A DNA stretch of 64,000 nucleotides from a virus. Each line of letters opens with the position of its first letter. The stretch's first letter is position 1. Of this stretch, positions 41,676 through 50,713 are shown one piece after another. Location of the stretch: IMG/VR virus record IMGVR_UViG_3300006928_000001, positions 1 through 64,000 of that record, one strand, 5' to 3'. The translations under genes were made by a program, and so were the position numbers. The notes beneath the pieces were generated by a model that made no database searches, was not told where the DNA came from, and was given only the letters and a program-made list of their open reading frames with translations.

Positions 41676-44528
41676 CTAGAACCCCATGTCCATCTTCGTA
41701 GGCTTTGGAGGGTCTTTCTCCATTTCACGAAGAAGATTCATGAATTCTGACGTCCAAACCATAGCCGTGTTACGGCTATTTTCTTGATCGAAGAAAGCTG
41801 CTCCGTTACGTGCCATCTGTGTGATGAACATTCGGGCTTCATTCCCGTCAAGTCCTAGAACCATCCCGATGCTATTGGGATTGACTCGGCGTAGATCAAG
41901 TAGAGCTCTACACGTATTACCAACGTCACCAGGGTCTACATCGACGATAGCAGCAATTACTGCTTCTGTATCCAACTTCTGGCGTTTCTTGTACTCACTG
42001 AACTCTTTATAGCCCAGTTCACCGTCGTACGCACAACGCATAACCCGTTCAGCAAATTCTACGTGGCACCGACGGACGTAGATGATGTTAGGGTCATCGT
42101 CTTTTACCGAGAATGTCCGTGCAGCACTTGCTACAGCTAGGCGCGCTATTTTTAGGTCCTGTTCTGCGGGTTCTACCAATGGCATAGAGTGATCGTACTC
42201 TTTCGCCATAGCCGCACCACGTTTAGCCGCAAGGTTTTCAGCTCCATCTTCCCATTCGACGTGGGATTCAGTTCTTGACCAGGCAAACCTGACTAGAGCC
42301 CTTCGTAGTTCTACGAGCGCAGGGTAGGGTTGTTCGCCAAGCTCTTGGTCAGCGGCTTCTTTATCTAGACCCTGCTTAACGGCGCATGCAAAATCAAAAC
42401 GCGCTACGTCTTCTGGCGTTCCGATAAGATCCATGATCGCTTCAACTGGTGTTCCGTATGACGATAGCATTCTGCCCAAACCACGTGGGTTACCAGCCAT
42501 AATGATTCTAGTTCTAGCTGGTGTTGAAGCATTACGAATCTTAGTAATTTCTGCGATCCCACTAGACCGCATCCCAGACATCTTAGAGATATCGTCTACG
42601 CTTAGTGAACTAGCTTCGTCAATCGTGACGAGACCACGGTCATTAGTAGGAACAAGTCCCCAAGTAACGACCCATGACTTATCACCACTCCCTACCTGTT
42701 GAAGACCACCAACGATACCGGCGTACGTAGTATTAGCGGGGTCCATGACGTACTTTCCTAAACCAAAGTATTGAGTCATGGTGTTCATTGTTTCTGACTT
42801 ACCTGTACGTGTATCACCGATTACGCAAAGTGACAACCATCCACGAGCTGGAACTTTACCACGATACTTGAATCGGATCACGCTATGGTACGTTAGATCG
42901 ACTAGTCTGAGCAGATTATTACGTCCAAACACCCCTGTGACGTGTCGAGACAGGCTTTTTTCTTCGGCTATCATTACAGCGTCAATAGAATCTGCTGTCC
43001 ATTGACGTGGATTGAACGTTTCCTTGAGAGACTGGGTCATCTCTTCGTCAAGGGTAAATGAATCGATATCATCTTCAGCAGGTATTGCGTCTGAGCTAAC
43101 CAATGTCCATTCGTTCGTCAAAACGTCAGGTTCAATTTTTCCGTAAAAATGGTACAACTGATTAGATCTGATTGGTGGTGTTCTACCATCCGCCGGACAG
43201 ACGTACATGGCAGCTCGCATCGTACTATCACCACCATGGCGCTCAGACATTGGTGGGATCAACTTAAGGTGCTGAATTTGCCAGTGACCGTCCATCTTGA
43301 ACTTGACCATTGGACAACGTCCAGGGATTCCTGCCTTACGCCTAAACTCATTCTCTTGTTGCCTGGAGTTCATGACGGCCAAGTTCATGAGCATCTCTGA
43401 CTCAGCATCAATCTCGACGCGAAGTGATCCAGCTGTTCTCATGACGGGGCAAGCAGCACACTTCTTTTCGTCCCAGTTCATATGGCACTTGACTTCAGCC
43501 AGTTGTGGAACTAGAACAGGAATCATGTTTGTACCGAGTACGTGGGCTTTAACCGAGATGCTTTCCTTTGGAACGCCACCACCAAGCTTTACTGGTAGCG
43601 GGGGTGGTGCTTCTTCTTGGTCTTTTTTGCCTTCCCACTGGTCATTTGCTAGCTTCTTGAACCAAGAAACGCTACGCTTATCCTTAAGAATAGCGTCGCT
43701 GAAGTCTTTGAAGTTAGGGTCAGACAACGAGAAGTCTAGATGAAGAGCTTCAACATCATTGGTTACCAGTCGTGACCTAACGGTACGAGCCCCTCTTCTT
43801 CCAGGAGTATCGATGTCGTAGCATAGCACTACTTTCTTACCACGGACTATGTTAAGAACATCTGCTGTCCAGGTTCCAGCACCACCTGTGATCAGCAAGG
43901 TCGGAAGACCTTGCTGGGCCGCTAGAATTCCGTCTGGCTCACCTTCGAACATCCATACTTCATCCGCCTTTTCGATAGATTCGAAGCCAAACGGAATCCA
44001 TACAGCTTTACGGTTAAGCCCTTCATCATTGGCGTAATGAAACGACTTAACCGTTGATCTTTTGAACGGGTCGTACATACGCGCGTTGATAAGTTTACCA
44101 GACTGATCGCGAATCGGTATCCAAAGATGACTACCGTCCCAGCCGATCAAAAGCTTTTCAATCGTAGCCTTAGTCCATCCCCGCTTACGTTCTAGGTCTG
44201 TTACGACCTGAGGAGAGTCGACTAGGATACGATGGTATCGTGCAATCAAATCCTCAGACAGAGGGGGCAAGTCGCGTAGAGTTACAACTGTCCCAGCGGA
44301 CTGAGGAGACTTGACAAACACGTCAAGTGGCGGACCATCATCTCTCGATGATGCTCTGCACCGATGACACCGGTAGTATCCAGTGTCGATGTTTACACGC
44401 AGAGATGGCCGCTCATCTGGTCCACAAGCTGGACACTTAGCCGTCGCCCAACCATTGGACGAGGCTTTAGTTTGGTCCAGCCCAAGAGCCGTCAGAGCGG
44501 CGTTCAGCGCAGCTGCTGAGAGCTTCAC
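41676..44528 (-). CDS. Toprim primase fused to MCM-like AAA+ helicase
   Basis: A 950-residue replication protein. An N-terminal zinc ribbon (Cys32, Cys35, Cys54, Cys57) and a Toprim domain (FEGEPDG with Glu195; CYDIDTPG with Asp238/Asp240) form a DnaG/T7 gp4-type primase. A middle cysteine region (CHMNWDEKKCAAC, about 348-360) reads like an MCM N-terminal zinc/OB part. The C-terminal AAA+ motor has Walker A GDTRTGKS (571-578), Walker B GLVTIDEASSL (632-642), AGNPRG sensor and an RFD arginine finger (710-712), the MCM pattern. It thus primes and unwinds in one chain, in place of a DnaB helicase. Start GTG. No DnaB or DnaG elsewhere in the window. Confidence 0.85.
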   Translation of the reverse strand: MKLSAAALNAALTALGLDQTKASSNGWATAKCPACGPDERPSLRVNIDTGYYRCHRCRASSRDDGPPLDVFVKSPQSAGTVVTLRDLPPLSEDLIARYHRILVDSPQVVTDLERKRGWTKATIEKLLIGWDGSHLWIPIRDQSGKLINARMYDPFKRSTVKSFHYANDEGLNRKAVWIPFGFESIEKADEVWMFEGEPDGILAAQQGLPTLLITGGAGTWTADVLNIVRGKKVVLCYDIDTPGRRGARTVRSRLVTNDVEALHLDFSLSDPNFKDFSDAILKDKRSVSWFKKLANDQWEGKKDQEEAPPPLPVKLGGGVPKESISVKAHVLGTNMIPVLVPQLAEVKCHMNWDEKKCAACPVMRTAGSLRVEIDAESEMLMNLAVMNSRQQENEFRRKAGIPGRCPMVKFKMDGHWQIQHLKLIPPMSERHGGDSTMRAAMYVCPADGRTPPIRSNQLYHFYGKIEPDVLTNEWTLVSSDAIPAEDDIDSFTLDEEMTQSLKETFNPRQWTADSIDAVMIAEEKSLSRHVTGVFGRNNLLRLVDLTYHSVIRFKYRGKVPARGWLSLCVIGDTRTGKSETMNTMTQYFGLGKYVMDPANTTYAGIVGGLQQVGSGDKSWVVTWGLVPTNDRGLVTIDEASSLSVDDISKMSGMRSSGIAEITKIRNASTPARTRIIMAGNPRGLGRMLSSYGTPVEAIMDLIGTPEDVARFDFACAVKQGLDKEAADQELGEQPYPALVELRRALVRFAWSRTESHVEWEDGAENLAAKRGAAMAKEYDHSMPLVEPAEQDLKIARLAVASAARTFSVKDDDPNIIYVRRCHVEFAERVMRCAYDGELGYKEFSEYKKRQKLDTEAVIAAIVDVDPGDVGNTCRALLDLRRVNPNSIGMVLGLDGNEARMFITQMARNGAAFFDQENSRNTAMVWTSEFMNLLREMEKDPPKPTKMDMGF

Positions 44529-44555
44529 CGCTAACCGCCGCTCATGAGGGTTTTA

Positions 44556-45584
44556 CTAGAACGAATCTTCCGGAGCAGCCTCATCCTCGGAGGGAGGAGC
44601 GTCAATCACATCGCCAGACGCGGCCCCGGTCTCGCCGAGATCACCGCCGTCATTCATGTCAGGGACGTAGGACTTATCCTGCGTCGACTCGTAAAGTTCA
44701 CGAGCCTGATCAGTCAGGGCCTTAACTGCGTATCCAGTCTGAGCCACCGTAGCGACGTAGAAAATACCCTTATCGTTCTGAGTCTTCTTAGCAGCCAGGG
44801 TGAAGATCTTAGCCCATGCCGGTTCGCGCGCAGCCAGCTTAATCATCCCAGCCAAGGAACGTCCCGCGGCAAGGCTACTGCGACTGAAGCTGATGAATGC
44901 CGGAACAATCTCTGGAGGCATTCCGTTGAACGGAGGCAGAGCTACTAGGGCCAAGACGTCAATGCTAGCAGTACACCTGGGAGCCCGCTGTTCGTTCTCA
45001 AGTCGGATAGATTCTCCGTCCTGAACGATGATCTTAGGCAACCAAGAGTTGCCTCGGCCACTGGGGGTACGCCCTGCAGCAGAAGCCGCTGCGCCGGGAC
45101 CGTAAACACACTCTTCACAAGAGGAAGTAGGACGTCCACCAACCCACTCAAGGCTAGTAACAACACCCTTACTGTTAACTTCGAGCTTGAGCTTAGCCGC
45201 GGCCAGCCCTTCAGCATCCCGAGCCTGGTAATCGCCATAGGCTGCTTCACACTCGATGCCACCACCTTCAGTAAGAGGGGTCCATCGACGCTGAGCGTTG
45301 AAGATGCGAACAACAATAAACTTGAGACCATCTTCAGCAGACAAGCTAGCCGGTCGGTTGTATGGCGTGGTCCAGTACAGACCAGCCTTAGCACCTTCAA
45401 TCTCCTCCTGCACGGCCTTACTCATTGCCTGCAGCAGAGAAATCCGTGGTAGAACAATATCACCAGTCTGAATATCCTCAGACCCAGCTCCAGCATCACC
45501 CGCGTCAAACTGCTGGGTTTCAGCCGGCATCATAAGGTCTTCGACGCTCACAGCAAGTGCCGTCTCTTCTTTCTTCTTGGCCAT
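44556..45584 (-). CDS. Probable single-stranded DNA-binding protein
   Basis: A 342-residue protein with a beta-rich core containing a possible zinc site (CEECVYG, RAPRC), Ala/Gly-rich linkers, and an acidic C-terminal tip ending in EDEAAPEDSF. Such acidic tails ending in Phe are typical of SSB proteins (SSB DDIPF, T7 gp2.5 DF). It is encoded just upstream of primase-helicase, uses C-rich wobble codons (high expression) and has its own candidate promoter. No sequence identity with cellular SSB is visible, so the call rests on layout, tail and context. Confidence 0.65.
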   Translation of the reverse strand: MAKKKEETALAVSVEDLMMPAETQQFDAGDAGAGSEDIQTGDIVLPRISLLQAMSKAVQEEIEGAKAGLYWTTPYNRPASLSAEDGLKFIVVRIFNAQRRWTPLTEGGGIECEAAYGDYQARDAEGLAAAKLKLEVNSKGVVTSLEWVGGRPTSSCEECVYGPGAAASAAGRTPSGRGNSWLPKIIVQDGESIRLENEQRAPRCTASIDVLALVALPPFNGMPPEIVPAFISFSRSSLAAGRSLAGMIKLAAREPAWAKIFTLAAKKTQNDKGIFYVATVAQTGYAVKALTDQARELYESTQDKSYVPDMNDGGDLGETGAASGDVIDAPPSEDEAAPEDSF

Positions 45585-45615
45585 TATGGCCTCCCTTTCG
45601 TCAGGTGGACACTGC

Positions 45616-45644
45616 AGTATACCTCAATGGTCTACGCATTGCCA
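45616..45644 (-). promoter_or_regulatory. Candidate promoter for the SSB-like gene
   Basis: On the minus strand TGGCAA (45644-45639), a 17-base spacer and a perfect TATACT (45621-45616) precede the gene by about 35-60 bases. CAATG/CATTG inverted repeats lie between the boxes. The -10 context GAGGTATACT recurs at 57893. Confidence 0.45.
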
Positions 45645-45676
45645 TGGTTCAATAGTCGTGTGCCTTCGCCAGAGCA

Positions 45677-45946
45677 TTAAGCCGAAGCGATATTCTTGTT
45701 TTTGAAAACGGAATGGTCTTGCCATGATTCGATGTGTTCAACAATCTTCTTAGAATCACCATCAGATTCGACAAGGTCTAGCCCATACAAAGCGGCTGCA
45801 CCCCGTAGAATTTCAATTACATCTTCATCTTCACCAATGTGGTTTACGGATAGATACCCACCAGGCATCAGCGTAATTTCTACTCTTCCAATACACCCCT
45901 TCGGGATACTCGATACTACTGTGATCATCTTATCATCGTCAGCCAA
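45677..45946 (-). CDS. Small acidic hypothetical protein
   Basis: An 89-residue protein from the TTG at 45946, which has GAGGAG eight bases upstream. An ATG at 45991 in the same frame lacks an SD, and the TATACC box lies within that extension. Beta-rich core (GRVEITLMPGGYLSVNHIG) followed by an acidic helix. No recognised family. Confidence 0.6.
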   Translation of the reverse strand: MADDDKMITVVSSIPKGCIGRVEITLMPGGYLSVNHIGEDEDVIEILRGAAALYGLDLVESDGDSKKIVEHIESWQDHSVFKNKNIASA

Positions 45947-46031
45947 CAGACACACTCCTCTGTGGAGAAAGGTATACTCTACAGTAACCATGAATGGTTC
46001 TGCGGAAAAATTACGCTACTGCGTAGAAGTC

Positions 46032-47696
46032 CTAGCCGTAAATCGTTTCAGCAAGCCAATTTAGTAACGACAGAGCTACGCTTCGTTGTTTTCTATGAGC
46101 GATGACTACGGCTTCATCTGGACCATTGTCAACTACCAAATCGTAGATGATAGCTTTGTGCTTCAAACCATGCCGGTGCACTCGATCTTCAGACTGTGAT
46201 CTTGCGATCGTTCCAAGTGGCTGTGAATAGTACACTGCCGATTTGCTATGCTGCCAGTTCAACCCAGCACCAGCCACACCCGGGTGTGCGATTACGGTAT
46301 GATATCTTCCTGCTCTCCAGTCCGATTGAATCATATCTCTTTGACGAGCGGGCGTAGGCCCATGAATAATCGCGACTCCTCTCTTCCCGAGTAGTTCAAC
46401 TACTCGTTGATATTCAACCCGTGAAAAGTCTGTTGTTCCGTCTTCTTTGAGAGGTCCATACACTTGACCCCCAACACGAAGGGCGGTGTCTGGTTCTTCC
46501 CCAGCCGCGACAAGCGCAGCGGCGATGACTTCTCTGGACCTCGAGGCCCAAATGTGACGTGGCGCACGGTCACCGTGGGCGTCTTTGATTTCTTCGATAA
46601 CATCTCGGAGGAGGGCAAGCTTTCCACTGTGGACAGGTCGCCCTTCAAGATATCCACCCGTAAGCTCAATGGTTCGAAGTCGTTCGATGAGAACATTCTC
46701 AGGGACGATTGCGTGCCCGTCGTCAAGAACGGCACGATCGTCTTCGATGAGATCGAGCATAAGCTTAGCAGCTGACGGCGGAAGATCAAAAGAGCGTTTG
46801 AAGTAAATTTTGTCAGGGAGGTCAAGACACTCGTCCTTACGCCTACGAACTGTGTATGGATGCATTGGGTCAAGTACTTCGTATTGAATGCGTTTTTGAT
46901 TTACGCCAACTACGAATGATCTAGACACACTGAACTGTTTACCCTTACTCTCCATCGGGTCATGTAGCTGACCGTATCTATACTTGAACGCATCAAACGA
47001 ACCTGGGGCACCGGCTGGAAATCTAGCTTTCCCGATTGTAATGATATCTGGTGGAAGTCTCTTCAAAACGTCTGGGCGTACAAGCTTCGTTAAACCCCAG
47101 AGTCTCATATGCTCCGGTCTACCAATTGGAGTAGCTGTGATACCAGCAGCTCCAATGCAGGCAGACGCAAAAGCTCTAGCTGCTACACCTTGCCCTGAAT
47201 GAGATAGTGCAACGCCTTGTGCTTCATCCACGACGATGGCTATACGCCTACCCCTTGCATGTATCATCATAGGATGATCAGCTTTTACGATGTTTTTGCG
47301 TCGGTACTTAGTCACCAATAGACTACGAAGGCCGGAGAACGTAGTTGCCATTACCGTAAGTTTGTGCTGTTCAGTTCTCAATCCCGACGTGATGACATCT
47401 TCAATCAAGTCGTTATCTGGTGGTCTACAGTCGATGAAGTTCACCAACCCTTCAGGCCACGTTCGCCCATCAAATGTTTCGCGCCAGTCTGGCATCGTCA
47501 TACTTGGTAGCACCAAGACAACTTCGTCAATGACACCTCTAAGCCAGAGGGTTTGAAGCCACCAAGCTGTTGTAGCAGTCTTACCAGTACCCAGTTCGTT
47601 CCAGATGTTAACCCTAGAAAATCGAGCTAGTCTTTGAACATCTTCAGCTTGATGTTTAAGCGGAGACCATTCCGCTGGTAGCAACTGGTACGTCAC
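46032..47696 (-). CDS. SNF2-like DEAD-box helicase
   Basis: A 554-residue SF2 helicase with motif I NELGTGKTATT, motif II VVDEAQ, and C-terminal motifs AGAGLNWQHS and QSEDRVHRHG (SNF2 motif VI form QxxxRxxR-x-G). The opening SPLKHQAEDVQRL matches the SNF2 Q-region. Phage SNF2 proteins commonly remodel DNA-protein complexes. The start overlaps the small membrane protein stop (ATGA). Confidence 0.88.
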   Translation of the reverse strand: MTYQLLPAEWSPLKHQAEDVQRLARFSRVNIWNELGTGKTATTAWWLQTLWLRGVIDEVVLVLPSMTMPDWRETFDGRTWPEGLVNFIDCRPPDNDLIEDVITSGLRTEQHKLTVMATTFSGLRSLLVTKYRRKNIVKADHPMMIHARGRRIAIVVDEAQGVALSHSGQGVAARAFASACIGAAGITATPIGRPEHMRLWGLTKLVRPDVLKRLPPDIITIGKARFPAGAPGSFDAFKYRYGQLHDPMESKGKQFSVSRSFVVGVNQKRIQYEVLDPMHPYTVRRRKDECLDLPDKIYFKRSFDLPPSAAKLMLDLIEDDRAVLDDGHAIVPENVLIERLRTIELTGGYLEGRPVHSGKLALLRDVIEEIKDAHGDRAPRHIWASRSREVIAAALVAAGEEPDTALRVGGQVYGPLKEDGTTDFSRVEYQRVVELLGKRGVAIIHGPTPARQRDMIQSDWRAGRYHTVIAHPGVAGAGLNWQHSKSAVYYSQPLGTIARSQSEDRVHRHGLKHKAIIYDLVVDNGPDEAVVIAHRKQRSVALSLLNWLAETIYG

Positions 47697-47881
47697 AGCT
47701 TAATCACGTTCCCGTGTTCGTCGGTGATGACTTCAACTGTTTCAGACGATTGAAACACAGATGCCATACTGACAACCCAGGTCCCCAAAGCTATCACGAG
47801 ACATAGTGTAGACGCTGCCTCGTGTGTGGGCGCCAAGTAACCAGTCAACACTACCAGTGATACAGGAAACAAGTGATGCAT
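47693..47881 (-). CDS. Small two-helix membrane protein
   Basis: A 62-residue protein from ATG 47881, whose SD (GGAGGA) overlaps the previous stop. Two hydrophobic segments (LFPVSLVVLTGYLA and TLCLVIALGTWVVSMASVF) with a short charged loop and an acidic tail (EVITDEHGN). The frame is open upstream to 48010 within the neighbouring gene. Holin-like topology but no lysis gene nearby. Confidence 0.65.
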   Translation of the reverse strand: MHHLFPVSLVVLTGYLAPTHEAASTLCLVIALGTWVVSMASVFQSSETVEVITDEHGNVIKL

Positions 47882-47882
47882 T

Positions 47883-48137
47883 TTATCCTCCACAAACAAG
47901 AGCTTCACCAAGAGCGTCAGACACATCGGTGTCGACTGCACCCTGAAGCTCCATAATCGGAATCCAGCGCCAGTCATCTGGCGGAGTCCCTGTAGAGTGC
48001 TGAATGACACGAACCGTGTTATAATCGAATGACTCGATCACACTCGTGAACGACTCAACCTCTTCCACGGTAGGAATAGGGTCAGTAGTAGATGGCTTCG
48101 CCAGAACCTTCGTTCCACGAATTACGATGGCAAGCAT
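47883..48137 (-). CDS. Small hypothetical protein
   Basis: An 84-residue acidic protein (VEEVESFTSVIESFDYNTVRVIQ) with a possible mixed alpha-beta fold. AAGGGAG precedes the ATG. An extended -10-like element (TGGTATAAG, about 48164-48172) is upstream, so this may be the first gene of a transcript containing the SNF2 helicase. Confidence 0.65.
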   Translation of the reverse strand: MLAIVIRGTKVLAKPSTTDPIPTVEEVESFTSVIESFDYNTVRVIQHSTGTPPDDWRWIPIMELQGAVDTDVSDALGEALVCGG

Positions 48138-48163
48138 TCTTGCTCCCTTAAGGTTTACAAGAT

Positions 48164-48172
48164 ACTTATACC
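48164..48172 (-). promoter_or_regulatory. Possible extended -10 promoter element
   Basis: The minus-strand sequence TGGTATAAG resembles an extended -10 (TGnTATAAT) about 30 bases before the ATG of the 47883 gene. No good -35 is visible. The 80-base gap holds nothing else recognisable except a weak CGCAGA/TCTGCG hairpin near 48200-48219. Confidence 0.3.
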
Positions 48173-48217
48173 ACTGCCCTTAAGTGAGGACCATTCCGCA
48201 GAATCGTTTGTCTGCGC

Positions 48218-48703
48218 TTAGCCCCACATCCACTCAGACGTAAAATCGTTTTGCGGACATTCGATTTCATCAATCTGCGGAAATGGTGACTGTCCGTGCT
48301 TCACACGTTGAACAGCGACTTCAAATGTATTTCGCCCAATTGGCTTAAACGTCAGGCCGCCACCAACTCTGGTTTCTGCAGCGCGTCGTTTGTCGCGACT
48401 AGTAGCCCATCCGGTCATCAACCCAATTTTCGTCTTTGGGGAGTGCTCACGAATAGCCTCTCCTAGACCAACACCAACAGGACCACCATTCAACCGTACG
48501 TCGATTATAACGATGTTAGGTTGCCACTGCTCTGCTGTGTCTAGGGCTTCTCTTTTTGAAGTTACGCCACGTACACTCGCACCCAATCCTCGCATATGAT
48601 TCATATACGATTTTAGTGCAATGACGTTATCTTCGACGATAAGAACTCTTAGCTCTTCATTTGGGTCTGGTGGGTCTGGCCAAATATTGGTTCCTGGCAT
48701 CAT
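48218..48703 (-). CDS. CheY-like response regulator receiver protein
   Basis: A 161-residue single receiver domain with the full set of conserved residues: acidic pair Glu24-Asp25 (LIVEDN), phospho-acceptor Asp68 (VIIDVRL), Thr97 (LMTGW) and Lys120 (FKP). A Pro-rich N-terminal tail and an acidic C-terminus flank it, with no output domain. It probably signals by protein interaction, either with a host histidine kinase or with the adjacent phage proteins. Receiver domains in phages are uncommon. The start overlaps the stop of the 48700 gene (ATGA). Confidence 0.9.
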   Translation of the reverse strand: MMPGTNIWPDPPDPNEELRVLIVEDNVIALKSYMNHMRGLGASVRGVTSKREALDTAEQWQPNIVIIDVRLNGGPVGVGLGEAIREHSPKTKIGLMTGWATSRDKRRAAETRVGGGLTFKPIGRNTFEVAVQRVKHGQSPFPQIDEIECPQNDFTSEWMWG

Positions 48704-49404
48704 GGGATTCCTTTAACACGCGTCTTGAGCGTGTTAGCTGCGGAGCTGATTACCCATCGTGTAAAAGCCGCTCTAGACGAGCGCACAGCAGAATCTTCGC
48801 TATCAGGGTCTTCGTCGTCATCCTCATTTGGCATGACCATCGACGCAGGTGCTGCGTGATGAACTGCTAGGTACACTAGCTTTCTATCGTCTTCGGCTCT
48901 CCATAGCGTTTCGATAGATGCACTCAGAACGTCAGATACTTGCCACTGATCACGTAGCTGACCAGGATTGACCTCTGACAGATCAAGGATGATAGACTTC
49001 TCGTCTTTTTCGATGAGATGAGAAAGCACAGAAGCTCTGTACGAATCTGTTACTTCTCGTCTACTCCAGTGGTTCTTAATTGGTTCAACTGCCCTAAGCG
49101 TGGCTTCTGAGACAATCGTTATGAACAGGTTAGATTTCGCTTCTCGTAGTGCGCCACCACCATTAGTAACGACTACGATAAACGCTCTTAGAGCAGCAGT
49201 TTCATTTACGATTCGTTGAAGCTGATTCTGAATGGCGAGCATATCACCACCACTAGCTTCTGCGTTAAGCTCTTCCTGCTTATACTTACGCCACCGTGCC
49301 CATAGCTCTCTAATCAACTGTCCAAATGCTACAGACGCAGTTGAGATAGCCGCTGCCACTTCTTTAGGGTGTGACTGAATGATTGCGTCAAACCAAGCAA
49401 GCAT
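48700..49404 (-). CDS. Hypothetical protein, receiver partner (possible GAF-like domain)
   Basis: A 234-residue protein. An N-terminal amphipathic/hydrophobic helix (EVAAAISTASVAFGQLIRELWARW) could be membrane-associated. A coiled region (LNAEASGGDMLAIQNQLQRIVNE) leads to a mixed alpha-beta part (AFIVVVTNGGG, NLFITIVSEAT, SIILDLSEVN, KLVYLAVHH) that has a GAF-like strand order, followed by an acidic linker and basic C-terminus. It is coupled to the receiver gene by ATGA. It may present the receiver with a signal or be its output partner. No firm family. Confidence 0.6.
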   Translation of the reverse strand: MLAWFDAIIQSHPKEVAAAISTASVAFGQLIRELWARWRKYKQEELNAEASGGDMLAIQNQLQRIVNETAALRAFIVVVTNGGGALREAKSNLFITIVSEATLRAVEPIKNHWSRREVTDSYRASVLSHLIEKDEKSIILDLSEVNPGQLRDQWQVSDVLSASIETLWRAEDDRKLVYLAVHHAAPASMVMPNEDDDEDPDSEDSAVRSSRAAFTRWVISSAANTLKTRVKGIP

Positions 49405-50072
49405 TAGTCCATACCACCACGAATAAGTTCAAACGTCTTTTCACCACGATCAGACGCTTGAATGGAATTCATTTTGTGCTGAATCTCATTGAGAATCTGC
49501 TCACGGTCACTAGCCTTTTCTGACCAGAAGGCGCTAGCACGACCCTTAAGATTGAGGTCCGGCATCATCTCGGCTAGTGATTCTTCAACTGAGGTTAGTT
49601 CTCTACATGCATCGCGTAGAGCTGTAGAGAACTGCGTTTTTCCGCTTTCACACTTTTCTAGTTCCGTCATTACGTATGCCGAAAGAGCTTCCCAGCGTTC
49701 CATAACCATGCGAATCTTAGTAGAATGGAACTCGATACCAAGAATAGCCCACACCTGAGCTTCAGCTTCAAGCAAAGCATCTCGACGAATCGCTGACCGT
49801 TTGGACTGAAAGATGGCACGCTTCTCTCTCCACCGCTCAGCGCGAGACCGTCTGCGTAGTTCACCTGGAACTGTGTGCTGCTCCATCTCTTCGAATTGGT
49901 CTGAATACATGCGGACAAGCTGCTGCATAGTCAATGGCACAGGACTGCAGATGAAAGCATCACCTGGGTCCTGGAAGACCAAGCGCAGATCTTCAATTGA
50001 ACCATTGCCATTTTGAAGACGATTGATCAGTGAAGTCTGACTCTCGTCAAGTCCGTCGTTGTCGTCTCGCAT
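49404..50072 (-). CDS. Hypothetical helical protein
   Basis: A 222-residue, mostly helical protein with basic stretches (RRRSRAERWREKRAIFQSKRSAIRR) and coiled-coil-like heptads through the second half. It is coupled to the 48700 gene (TAATG-type overlap) and belongs to the receiver cluster. It could be a structural or DNA-binding protein. No domain recognised. Confidence 0.6.
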   Translation of the reverse strand: MRDDNDGLDESQTSLINRLQNGNGSIEDLRLVFQDPGDAFICSPVPLTMQQLVRMYSDQFEEMEQHTVPGELRRRSRAERWREKRAIFQSKRSAIRRDALLEAEAQVWAILGIEFHSTKIRMVMERWEALSAYVMTELEKCESGKTQFSTALRDACRELTSVEESLAEMMPDLNLKGRASAFWSEKASDREQILNEIQHKMNSIQASDRGEKTFELIRGGMD

Positions 50073-50091
50073 CTTACCAAGATACCCCGAC

Positions 50092-50574
50092 TTATCCTGT
50101 GATTCCAGACCTGTGAGCTCGACTGTTTTCGATGTGACGCCAAGATACGTACCGTGCTAACTTAGCATCTTGTGGTGCTACATTTATTTGATTCTCGACA
50201 AAGATTCGATACGCATCGATAACATATTGACTGTTACCATCAATCTCTGGAGGTCGTAGCCCCATGATCCATTGTCTAGACATTTCTACGATTTCTTTTG
50301 TACGCTTATGGTGAGACCCTAGAGGTCTGAGATACCGTGCCATCCGTCTGTGCGCGTCAGACGGCGCGAAGGCTACATTATGCGCTCGTGGCCAATCAAT
50401 GAGAAACTTCCATATAGCTTCGTCATTGAGTATCATGCTAGCCAGTACTACTCGCCAACTATGCTCGTCTTCATCTTCGCCACCTACCATTTCCTGCGGT
50501 AGTAGAAGTGGGCTTTCAGGGTACCCTCGGTTCTCAACTTGGAGGAGCAAGTATTCAAACTCGTAGTCAATCAC
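50092..50574 (-). CDS. Hypothetical protein
   Basis: A 160-residue protein with several Trp-containing helices (HSWRVVLASMILNDEAIWKFLIDWP, SRQWIMGLRPP). It overlaps the stop of the small coiled-coil gene. No recognised family, and no membrane segment is clear. Confidence 0.6.
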   Translation of the reverse strand: MIDYEFEYLLLQVENRGYPESPLLLPQEMVGGEDEDEHSWRVVLASMILNDEAIWKFLIDWPRAHNVAFAPSDAHRRMARYLRPLGSHHKRTKEIVEMSRQWIMGLRPPEIDGNSQYVIDAYRIFVENQINVAPQDAKLARYVSWRHIENSRAHRSGITG

Positions 50575-50713
50575 GTTTCTGACTCAGTACAGGAGTAGAT
50601 TCTAGTCGAGCGATTTCGTTGTTAATTTTACGCAGTTCCTCTTCAAGCTTACGTTTCTTTTGATGAAGAAGCATTAAACGTTGATTATGTTCATCCACCG
50701 ATGAGGAATGCAT
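50567..50713 (-). CDS. Very small coiled-coil protein
   Basis: A 48-residue protein, almost entirely one coiled coil (LMLLHQKKRKLEEELRKINNEIARLE), from the ATG at 50713 (GGAG eight bases upstream). The frame is open upstream but lies inside the fibre gene there. It overlaps that gene's last codons. Oligomerisation or scaffold role is inferred. Confidence 0.55.
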   Translation of the reverse strand: MHSSSVDEHNQRLMLLHQKKRKLEEELRKINNEIARLESTPVLSQKRD

